Source of the DNA: an uncultured Desulfobacterales bacterium
GTDB taxonomy: Bacteria; Desulfobacterota; Desulfobacteria; Desulfobacterales; G020354645
Direction of reading: 5' to 3'
Length of the DNA stretch: 5,477 nucleotides
Assembly (NCBI GenBank): GCA_947259865.1
Contig: CAMYNZ010000261.1
Coordinates: 1 to 5,477, forward strand
In this document: positions 1-5,477 of the stretch, in pieces
How positions within the stretch are numbered: the stretch's first letter is position 1
Layout: each line of letters begins with the position of its first letter
Notes under the pieces: model-generated
What the model saw: the letters and a program-made list of their open reading frames with translations, nothing else
Told to the model about the DNA's origin: nothing
Database searches by the model: none
Program-made: the position numbers and the translations under genes

Positions 1-3
1 TGA

Positions 4-33
4 TTTTTGTGCTTTTTGTGCCTTTTTGTGGCC
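4..33. repeat. Three tandem copies of a TTTTTGTGC-type unit, downstream of the operon
   Basis: On the plus strand TTTTTGTGC (4-12), TTTTTGTGCC (13-22) and TTTTTGTGGCC (23-33) follow one another, with unit length growing from 9 to 11 bases. The array starts at the window edge and may continue beyond it. It lies 80 or more bases downstream of the regulator's stop codon and is non-coding here. No function is evident. It has no strong stem next to a T run in the transcription direction, so it does not read as an intrinsic terminator. Confidence 0.6.
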
Positions 34-56
34 ATATCAATTTTGGTCATTAAATG

Positions 57-76
57 ATTCGGATTTCGGATTTTAT
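57..76. repeat. Short degenerate heptamer run (ATTTCGG-like)
   Basis: ATTCGG, ATTTCGG and ATTTTAT follow one another at 57-76 in the non-coding tail after the regulator gene. There are only about two recognisable units, which alone could be chance. It is listed because the 7-bp period matches the arrays inside the kinase gene. Confidence 0.3.
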
Positions 77-112
77 CTAAAGTGGCTACACTTATGTGAC
101 ATACCAGGATCG

Positions 113-3100
113 TCACTTGGGCCACACAATGCCTATTTTTTTCATCCTGGATTCAAGGGTTGTCGGTTTCAGGCCCAATAATTTGGCAGCACCTCTTTCG
201 CCGCTGACGCGCCAGGAGGTTTTTTCCAGTACATCGATGATATGGTTGCGCTCAACCACTTCAAGCTTAAAGGTTTTTGCTGCATCGGGAGATGACAAGA
301 CAGGGGGTACCAGTTTCAGCGTTTTACCTGTACTGATAATCATAGCATTTTCAATTATATTTCTGAGTTCTCTGATATTTCCGGGCCACGGATAGCGGTA
401 CAGGGCATCAATACTTGGTTGGGAAATTTTCTCTATGGTCTTGCCAATGCTTTTTTCGTACTCTTTAACAAGGGACCAAACCAGCATCGGAATATCCTCA
501 ATTCGATCCCGCAGGGGAGGAACGGTGATTGGGAATACGTTCAAGCGGTAGTACAGATCTTCGCGAAATTTGCCCTCCGATACAGCCCTGGCAAGATCCC
601 GGTTGGTGGAAGCGATGATACGCACGTTGACACTGATGGTCTGTGGATTTCCCAGGCGCTCGAATTGACCTTCTTGAAGCACTCTCAAAAGTTTGGCCTG
701 CACATCCAAAGGCAGTTCGCCGATTTCATCCAGGAAAATGGTTGATCCATCAGCGATTTCAAATCGACCGATTTGACGGGTCATAGCACCGGTGTATGCT
801 CCCTTTTCGCGCCCGAATAACTCGCTTTCAATCAGCGTTGCCGGCAGGGCAGCGCAGTTGACTTTTACCATCTGGCGATTTTTGTATTTGCTTAATTTGT
901 GAATCGATCGCGCCAAAAGCTCTTTACCGGTGCCGGTTTCACCGAGTATAAGCACCGTAGAGTCGGTTTTGGCAACTTGCTCTGCCCGGTTTAGCATTTC
1001 CATGACAGGTTTACTTCTGCCGATGATTTCTTCATGCCTGTAATTGACTTCAATCTCTTCACGTAAATAGATGTTTTCCTGCTCTAAGCGATCCTTTAAT
1101 TGTTTAATTTCATTAAATGCTTCACCGATTTTATCATCGGCTCTTTTACGTAACAGTGCATTGGAGAATATCTGTGTCAGAAGTTTACATCGCTGTATTA
1201 GGGCCTCTGGCCATTTTTGCTCCCTCCTCATTGAAGAAAGGGTGATTCCACCCTGCACGACCCCGGCTGCCTCCAACGGAAAAAACATGGCCGATTGGAT
1301 TCCCTCTTTCAGAAGGTACTCCTTTTCTGCCTGCGCTTCATCCGGCAATTCCGTTGGCTGCGAAAAACAGACAATTTCTCCGCCAAGCAACTTTTGGGTA
1401 AACCAGGGTTGATGGGGGCTATAAAGAATACGGGGAGAATGTTTGATACCCTCTCTGGCCGAAGAATGGGTCAGTGTCAACTTCTTATGGTCACGGGAAA
1501 ATTCAAACAGATTCCCGCGATCAAGATCCAGATTCTGCACAACGAGCTGAAGACCGCGTTCAATGTTCTTATCGATCTCTGATGCTTTAATATCGATAAA
1601 ACTTGCGGATAGGTTGGATAGCATATCCTGGAACTGCAGCTGATCATAAAGTTCTTCCTGGGAACGAATACGAAACAGCGTAGCTCCAATTATGTCGGCC
1701 ACGATCTTCAAACGATTCACTATGGGCGGTGGGTATTCACGTGGATGATCGAAGGTGTCCAAACCAAGCATCCCGACGGATTGTTCTTGAACGCTTACAG
1801 GCACAACAGCGCCGGAGGTAATCCCATTGCGCTCGAGCCAATGGCGCAACTCTTTTGCTTCATCGGGCAGTCCGGCCAACCCCGGGCCTGCGATGATCAC
1901 CCCACCATTCCGAATGTGTTGTGCCAGCCAAGGGATAACGGAGGTGAAGTCGACTCCGAGTATGTAGGGTGGAATCGCGACGCCTTCGGGTGTCCAAATG
2001 TTTTCTATTTGTAAACTTTTCATGTCACCCGATAAATGACCAAAGAATGCTCTCTCGGTTCCGAGAAACCGGCCAAGGGCCTGGAGCGTTGAATTGATTG
2101 AATCTTCGAGTTGCTCCGGCCCCGTCTGCGCCAATTGTGCCGCAATGTCGGCGATCACTTTTTCGAACTCGAGTTGCTCGGCGAGTGCCTGCTCTACTCG
2201 CTTGTTTTCTGTAATATCGATCGCAATGCCGCCCAGAAGCTTTTTCCCGGACTCCAGTTTGATCGGAAACTTGATGTCCCTGCGCCAACGTGTGTCACCA
2301 ATATCTGCAGTTTCCCATTCTTCAGTTATCCTTGGAATATCTTCACTTAACACTTTTCTATCCAGCGCGATCAGCATGTCGGCTATATCTGATGGCCATA
2401 AATCCCGAGTAGTCTTTCCAATAAATTCCTCCGGTTTTTTTTTCACACTTATTAATGCCTCTGGGTTGGCATAGATGTGGATATCGTTTTCATCTTTGAT
2501 GTAAACAGCAGCCGGCATATTATCCATAAAAGCCCGGAATCGTTCCTGGCTTTCTTTCAGTTTCACGTCGAGTTGCTTCAATTCGGTAATATCGTGAACA
2601 TTGGTCACAACGGCGGGAACCTGACCGTCTGCTTCCCGGAGCGGATAATAACGGGCATCCATGTAGCGACGTCCCCATCCGGGGAAATCAATCCATTCCT
2701 GATAATTGACATTTTTACCGGCAAAGCATTGTTTGTAATGGGATTTCATAATCGTTTCAAAGAATTTGCGCCCAAACAATTCAGATACGGATTGTCCGAT
2801 GATCTCATTGGCTGATTTTTTAAATGCCTGGCAGTAGGGTTCATTGACATACTGGTAAATAAAATTTCGGTCTACCAGACCGATGGGGTTATTGGTTGAT
2901 TCGACGATATGTCTAAACTGCTTTATTTCATCTGTGCGTTCCTCAACTTGCGTTTCGAGATTTGTTCTCAAACGACTCAATGCTAAATGGGTATCGACCC
3001 GAGCCCGTACCTCATCCGCCTGAAATGGCTTGGTAATAAAGTCCACGGCTCCAGCAGTAAACCCTTTGACTTTATCTTCCAACTCGTCCAGAGCGCTCAG

Positions 3101-3367
3101 AAATAGAATCGGTATGCCTGATGACTTTTCATTCGCCTTTATCTGCCGGCACACTTCGAAACCATCCATCCCGGGCATTTTGACATCCAATATAATTAAT
3201 TCCGGAGGTTTGGTGTCGATTACGGTCAAAGCCATTGGTCCGTCCGGGACACCCCGCACCTCGTAGCCCTGGTTGGTCAGCATGGAAGACAGGGTATTTA
3301 GGCTCGGCAGGTCATCATCTACAATAAGGACGTCTCCTCGTGCAGAATCCGTTTGTTTGTTAACCAT
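113..3367 (-). CDS. Sigma-54-dependent response regulator: REC-PAS-PAS-GAF-GAF-AAA+-HTH(Fis)
   Basis: Cytoplasmic enhancer-binding activator that uses ATP hydrolysis to open RpoN promoters. Complete, 1084 residues. REC spans ~12-128, with D17/D18, phospho-Asp 61 (LDVKMPGMDG), S91 and K113 all present. A coiled coil follows at ~129-152. PAS1 is ~153-264 and PAS2 ~271-390, both ending in PAC-like strands (VTNVHDITE, GIAIDITE). GAF1 is ~400-568 and GAF2 ~580-740, then a helical linker to ~778. In the AAA+ domain (~780-1010), Walker A is GETGTGKE (809-816), the sigma-54 loop reads GAYTGA (856-861), Walker B is IFLDEIGE (D880/E881), and STNRD (920-924), arginine-finger candidates R934/R940 and sensor II GNIRELRN (R999) are present. 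The C-terminal Fis-type HTH (~1036-1080, RGAAKLLGLKPTTLESRM) resembles the FhlA class. The ATG at 3367 is supported by a strong ribosome site and by REC starting 11 residues later. FhlA/NtrC family proteins are usually ~450-700 residues, so this one is large. It is the likely partner of the overlapping kinase gene. Effector ligands and targets cannot be read from the sequence. Confidence 0.96.
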   Translation of the reverse strand: MVNKQTDSARGDVLIVDDDLPSLNTLSSMLTNQGYEVRGVPDGPMALTVIDTKPPELIILDVKMPGMDGFEVCRQIKANEKSSGIPILFLSALDELEDKVKGFTAGAVDFITKPFQADEVRARVDTHLALSRLRTNLETQVEERTDEIKQFRHIVESTNNPIGLVDRNFIYQYVNEPYCQAFKKSANEIIGQSVSELFGRKFFETIMKSHYKQCFAGKNVNYQEWIDFPGWGRRYMDARYYPLREADGQVPAVVTNVHDITELKQLDVKLKESQERFRAFMDNMPAAVYIKDENDIHIYANPEALISVKKKPEEFIGKTTRDLWPSDIADMLIALDRKVLSEDIPRITEEWETADIGDTRWRRDIKFPIKLESGKKLLGGIAIDITENKRVEQALAEQLEFEKVIADIAAQLAQTGPEQLEDSINSTLQALGRFLGTERAFFGHLSGDMKSLQIENIWTPEGVAIPPYILGVDFTSVIPWLAQHIRNGGVIIAGPGLAGLPDEAKELRHWLERNGITSGAVVPVSVQEQSVGMLGLDTFDHPREYPPPIVNRLKIVADIIGATLFRIRSQEELYDQLQFQDMLSNLSASFIDIKASEIDKNIERGLQLVVQNLDLDRGNLFEFSRDHKKLTLTHSSAREGIKHSPRILYSPHQPWFTQKLLGGEIVCFSQPTELPDEAQAEKEYLLKEGIQSAMFFPLEAAGVVQGGITLSSMRREQKWPEALIQRCKLLTQIFSNALLRKRADDKIGEAFNEIKQLKDRLEQENIYLREEIEVNYRHEEIIGRSKPVMEMLNRAEQVAKTDSTVLILGETGTGKELLARSIHKLSKYKNRQMVKVNCAALPATLIESELFGREKGAYTGAMTRQIGRFEIADGSTIFLDEIGELPLDVQAKLLRVLQEGQFERLGNPQTISVNVRIIASTNRDLARAVSEGKFREDLYYRLNVFPITVPPLRDRIEDIPMLVWSLVKEYEKSIGKTIEKISQPSIDALYRYPWPGNIRELRNIIENAMIISTGKTLKLVPPVLSSPDAAKTFKLEVVERNHIIDVLEKTSWRVSGERGAAKLLGLKPTTLESRMKKIGIVWPK
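2435..2443 (-). other. A9 homopolymer in the regulator's second PAS domain
   Basis: Nine T on the plus strand are nine A in the coding strand, encoding Lys309-Lys311 (VKKKPEE). The gene reads through in frame. Reading on by hand, loss of one A leads to a stop at codon 328 and gain of one A to a stop at codon 337. Either would leave only REC, PAS1 and the start of PAS2. Tracts of this length are known slippage sites in general; whether slippage happens here is unknown. Confidence 0.5.
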
Positions 3368-5477
3368 CCCTTTTCTCCTTTTCAGTCAAGGCGATGATTT
3401 TAGAGAACTGATATTGACTGACAAGATCGGCCAAGGCGTCGGCCACATGCCTTAAATCCGGTGGTATTTGCTCCAACAGATCGAGCAGTTGTTTTGACAT
3501 CGCGCCTCTGGCAGCCGTATTTATCTGTTGAACCAGATCATTTGGCAAACCAGCCAAATTGGCAGAAGTCAGAACCGGAGAAACCTTTTTTTCAACCGGT
3601 GTTTGAATGTCTTGATAAATATAACTAACTTCCAAGTATTGAGCCATTTTGTCGAAGATCTCTTCCTCCTGGAGGGGTTTACGCACAAAGTCATCACAGC
3701 CCGCTACCAGAAATTTTTCCTGGTCTTCGTCAAAGGCACTAGCGGAAATGGCAATAATGGGAACTCGCTTCGCTCGTGCTGAAGGCTGAAGGCTGAAAGC
3801 TGAAATTTGAGCGGAGTTTTCCTCATGGAGCTTTGAGCCTTGAGCTTTGAGCTCGCGCTCGCGAATGCGGCGCGTTGCTTCCAGTCCGTCCATAACCGGC
3901 ATCCCAATGTCCATCCAGATCAAATGTGGCTGCCAGCTTTCAAACAGAGCTACTGCTTCTTGTCCATTGACTGCTTCATTCACGCTAAAACCCACCTGCT
4001 CCAGCATCTCGCGCAATAAGGATCGGCTGTCATGAATATCTTCTGCTATCAAAATCCGATACTTTAGCTGGTCCGGCTTCAATCCGATTACCCGGTGTAC
4101 AATAGGTTGTGTCTGACTTTCAGATTCATAGGCAAACTCAAACGGCAACTCGACGGAGAACGTTGTTCCTTTGCCCTGTGTACTTGTTACGGAAATTGTG
4201 CCACCCATCAGTTGAACGTGCTGCTGGACTAAAGCCAGACCCAAACCAGTGCCTTGGCGGGAATATCCATCATCGGCGATTTGTGCAAAGGGTTCGAAAA
4301 TTTTTTCGATATTTTCTGGGGCGATACCAATACCGGTGTCTGTCACTTCAATAAAGAGTGCTTGTTTTCCGTCGTCCGTTGTCCGTCGTTCACCGTTTGC
4401 ATCTTTCTCGTGACTCGTTATTCGTAAATTTATACCTCCTGTATCAGTATACTTTATGGCGTTGCCCAGAAGATTGGTCAATATCTGATGGAGTTTTCTC
4501 TCATCAGCATTTACGTATTCGGGCAGAGCAGAGTCACGTTTCACAATTAATCTCAAACCTTTCTTCTGAGCACGCAAACGGATCATTTCTTCTGCGGTGT
4601 CAAGCATACAATTTAAGCTGAAACTTGTCTTTACCATGTGGCTACGCCCGGCCTCAATCCTTGATATCTCCAATACATCATTGATTAAACCGAGCAGATG
4701 CTCACCGCTGCGGCGGATGACTCCGATGCTCTGTTTATATTTCTCCGGTAGTTCGACGTCGTGCTTCAGTAGCTGACCGTAACCGAGAATCGTATTGAGC
4801 GGTGTGCGCAGCTCATGGCTCATATTGGCCAGAAAGGTGGTCTTGGCTGTATTTGCGATATCGGCGGCCTCCTTGGCTTTTCTAAGTTCGTCCGTGCGTT
4901 TAGCGACTTTCAATTCAAGAGAGCTATGGGCCTGCTGCAGCGCCTCCTCCCGGGTTTTAACCGCATCAATCATGGATTTAAAACTGTTTCCGAGGTCGTC
5001 GATCTCCGTGTAAGAATGCGGTGTAGGTTTGTAAGAATAGTCCCCATCCGCAATACGTTTGGAATCTTCGGTGATTTGCAGCAGCGGGTTTAGCGCTTTT
5101 CGCAAACTACCTATAGCAACACTTAGCGCAAGCAGCATTGCGGTCGAAATACCCACCCAAATAATATTTTTTAATCGGTTAACCGGCGCAAGGGCTTCGG
5201 CTGACGTCTGAACGACCGCGACCAACCAGCGTGTCTTAGGAACAATCACCACACTGCCAATCTTTTCTTCTCCCCTGAAATGGTATCGGAATGAACCTTC
5301 GTTTCCGGCCATACCCGCCTTTATCAAGGCCAGATTCTTTACGTTCAATCGTTCTGATACAATTGCTCTTTTTCGATGTGCAATAGCAGTACCGTCATTA
5401 TCTGCAATTGCGGCGTATCCATGTTCTACTATTTTCACCCGATCTATAACATCGCTCAGGGCGGACAGATTGAGATC
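3360..5477 (-). CDS. Hybrid sensor histidine kinase (dCache-TM-HAMP-HisKA-HATPase-REC), 5' end cut by window
   Basis: Membrane-bound hybrid histidine kinase that autophosphorylates on histidine and passes phosphate to aspartate. 705 codons are visible, numbered here from the right edge. The frame is open to the edge, so the GTG at 5436-5438 is an internal Val and the true start lies upstream. Residues 1-100 are the distal part of an extracytoplasmic dCache-like sensor (HGYAAIADNDGTAIAH; GSVVIVPKTRWLVAVV). One membrane helix lies at ~104-125, HAMP at ~126-178 and a coiled coil at ~178-205. HisKA has phospho-His 221 (SHELRTPLN, with an ExxT phosphatase-type motif). HATPase has N339 in the N box, DTGIGI at 380-385 and GTGLGLAL from 409. 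The receiver starts at ~474, with acidic pair E479/D480, phospho-Asp 523, Ser578 and Lys600, so it looks active. A helical C-terminal tail (~632-697) lacks a recognisable Hpt motif. Two loops carry heptamer-repeat insertions (354-372 and 543-567). The stop TAA overlaps the start of the next gene by 8 bp. The ligand is unknown. Confidence 0.95.
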   Translation of the reverse strand, partial: DLNLSALSDVIDRVKIVEHGYAAIADNDGTAIAHRKRAIVSERLNVKNLALIKAGMAGNEGSFRYHFRGEEKIGSVVIVPKTRWLVAVVQTSAEALAPVNRLKNIIWVGISTAMLLALSVAIGSLRKALNPLLQITEDSKRIADGDYSYKPTPHSYTEIDDLGNSFKSMIDAVKTREEALQQAHSSLELKVAKRTDELRKAKEAADIANTAKTTFLANMSHELRTPLNTILGYGQLLKHDVELPEKYKQSIGVIRRSGEHLLGLINDVLEISRIEAGRSHMVKTSFSLNCMLDTAEEMIRLRAQKKGLRLIVKRDSALPEYVNADERKLHQILTNLLGNAIKYTDTGGINLRITSHEKDANGERRTTDDGKQALFIEVTDTGIGIAPENIEKIFEPFAQIADDGYSRQGTGLGLALVQQHVQLMGGTISVTSTQGKGTTFSVELPFEFAYESESQTQPIVHRVIGLKPDQLKYRILIAEDIHDSRSLLREMLEQVGFSVNEAVNGQEAVALFESWQPHLIWMDIGMPVMDGLEATRRIRERELKAQGSKLHEENSAQISAFSLQPSARAKRVPIIAISASAFDEDQEKFLVAGCDDFVRKPLQEEEIFDKMAQYLEVSYIYQDIQTPVEKKVSPVLTSANLAGLPNDLVQQINTAARGAMSKQLLDLLEQIPPDLRHVADALADLVSQYQFSKIIALTEKEKRDG
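3375..3380 (-). promoter_or_regulatory. Shine-Dalgarno site of the response regulator gene
   Basis: Read on the minus strand, AAGGAG lies 7 bases (AAAAGGG) before the ATG at 3367. It sits inside the last codons of the kinase gene (encoding ..EKEKRDG). This near-ideal site decides the regulator start and suggests that the two genes share a transcript, with ribosomes re-initiating at the 8-bp overlap ATGGTTAA. Confidence 0.8.
3778..3855. repeat. Intragenic palindromic heptamer-repeat element in the kinase receiver domain
   Basis: On the plus strand, four GCTGAAR heptamers (3778-3805: GCTGAAG, GCTGAAG, GCTGAAA, GCTGAAA) are followed by a degenerate unit TTTGAGC (3806-3812) and a non-repeat core (3813-3827). 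Four GAGCYTT-type heptamers follow (3828-3855: GAGCTTT, GAGCCTT, GAGCTTT, and a last unit GAGCTCG). The two arrays are approximate inverted repeats: GCTGAAA pairs with the register-shifted opposite unit TTTGAGC at 6 of 7 positions, with one mismatch per heptamer, so the element could fold into a long imperfect hairpin. On the coding strand it is stop-free and supplies about 25 residues (543-567 of the visible kinase: LKAQGSKLHEE..SAFSLQPSA) between receiver helix 3 and strand 4. Ordinary receivers have only a short loop there. The plus strand has TGA in the repeats, so only one orientation suits this reading frame. Confidence 0.85.
4368..4395. repeat. Heptamer array TCCGTYG inside the kinase ATPase domain
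   Basis: On the plus strand the units are TCCGTCG (4368-4374), TCCGTTG (4375-4381) and TCCGTCG (4382-4388), followed by the degenerate TTCACCG (4389-4395). On the coding strand it encodes part of the hydrophilic run GERRTTDDGK, which sits in the loop before the strand leading to DTGIGI. The units are few, but their match and exact 7-bp spacing make chance unlikely. Confidence 0.75.
4407..4427. repeat. Second heptamer array YTCGTNA in the same ATPase loop
   Basis: Three plus-strand units with 7-bp spacing: CTCGTGA (4407-4413), CTCGTTA (4414-4420) and TTCGTAA (4421-4427). On the coding strand they encode about LRITSHEK at the start of the lengthened loop. The array lies 11 bases from the TCCGTYG array but uses a different heptamer. 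It is short and degenerate, so the call is moderate. Confidence 0.55.

Noticed and set aside
1..112. Intrinsic terminator after the regulator gene
   Set aside because: On the minus strand only weak stems of 3-5 bp appear, such as GACCA against TGGCC with a mismatch, and none is followed by a U tract. Termination may be Rho-dependent or lie beyond the edge.
1..112. Sigma-54 -24/-12 promoter in the non-coding tail
   Set aside because: No GG and GC pair with the required 10-base spacing in a TGGCAC...TTGC context was found on either strand.
96..395. Plus-strand open frame antisense to the regulator's 3' end, and similar ones elsewhere
   Set aside because: All plus-strand open stretches lie opposite strongly supported domains, have no recognisable protein family, and follow the codon pattern of the opposite strand.
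3541..3563. Inverted repeat TTTGGC/GCCAAA followed by TTGGC, a possible operator or hairpin
   Set aside because: It lies inside the kinase tail coding for SANLAGLPNDL, has short arms, and has no nearby promoter or T run. Chance within coding sequence is sufficient.
3778..3855. CRISPR-like array
   Set aside because: The units are 7 bp and directly adjacent, with no unique spacers, and lie inside a conserved protein domain.
3704..3907. A second minus-strand open frame of 67 codons across the receiver repeat element
   Set aside because: It overlaps the kinase in another frame and is held open partly by the 7-bp repeats, which give similar peptides in more than one frame. It has no ribosome site or family resemblance.
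5436..5438. GTG as the start of the kinase gene
   Set aside because: The same frame stays open for 13 more codons to the window edge and continues the sensor-domain sequence (SALSDVIDRVKIVEHG), so this is an internal valine and the gene is cut by the window.

Overview
The window holds two long genes, both on the minus strand. Together they look like one two-component signalling operon that feeds a sigma-54 (RpoN) promoter. Transcription runs from the right edge to the left. The right-hand gene (3360 to beyond 5477) is a membrane-bound hybrid sensor histidine kinase whose 5' end lies outside the window. Directly after it, overlapping by 8 bp, comes a complete 1084-residue response regulator (113-3367). 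It has a receiver domain, two PAS domains, two GAF domains, a sigma-54-activating AAA+ ATPase and a Fis-type DNA-binding domain. No RNA gene, transposase or CRISPR array is visible. The last ~110 bases (1-112) are non-coding and contain short simple repeats.

The organism is a Gram-negative-type bacterium with RpoN-dependent regulation. Moderate base composition, very large multi-sensor sigma-54 activators, hybrid kinases and 7-bp tandem repeats are all reminiscent of Desulfobacterota (deltaproteobacterial sulfate-reducer lineages). This is inference from style; no marker gene fixes the taxonomy.

Likely signal flow: an extracytoplasmic dCache-type sensor domain (only its distal part is seen) signals through one visible membrane helix and a HAMP domain to the kinase core. 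Phosphate moves from the kinase histidine to the kinase's own C-terminal receiver and/or to Asp61 of the partner regulator. The regulator also carries four cytoplasmic PAS/GAF sensory modules before its ATPase, so phosphorylation is probably only one of several inputs. The target promoters are not in the window.

The most notable non-standard signal is repeated DNA with a 7-bp period inserted inside the kinase gene. One ~78-bp element is built of two opposed heptamer arrays, (GCTGAAR)4 and (GAGCYTT)4. It adds about 25 residues to the alpha3-beta4 loop of the receiver domain. Two other heptamer arrays, TCCGTYG and YTCGTNA, lie close together in the ATPase domain and lengthen a loop just before the DTGIGI box. 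Both keep the reading frame open and fall at surface loops. Because 7 is coprime with 3, each array gives a 7-residue periodic peptide in any open frame, so these look like mobile or expandable repeats that genes tolerate. The window shows no evidence of a wholly new enzyme system. The repeats and the regulator's architecture are what deserve a second look.
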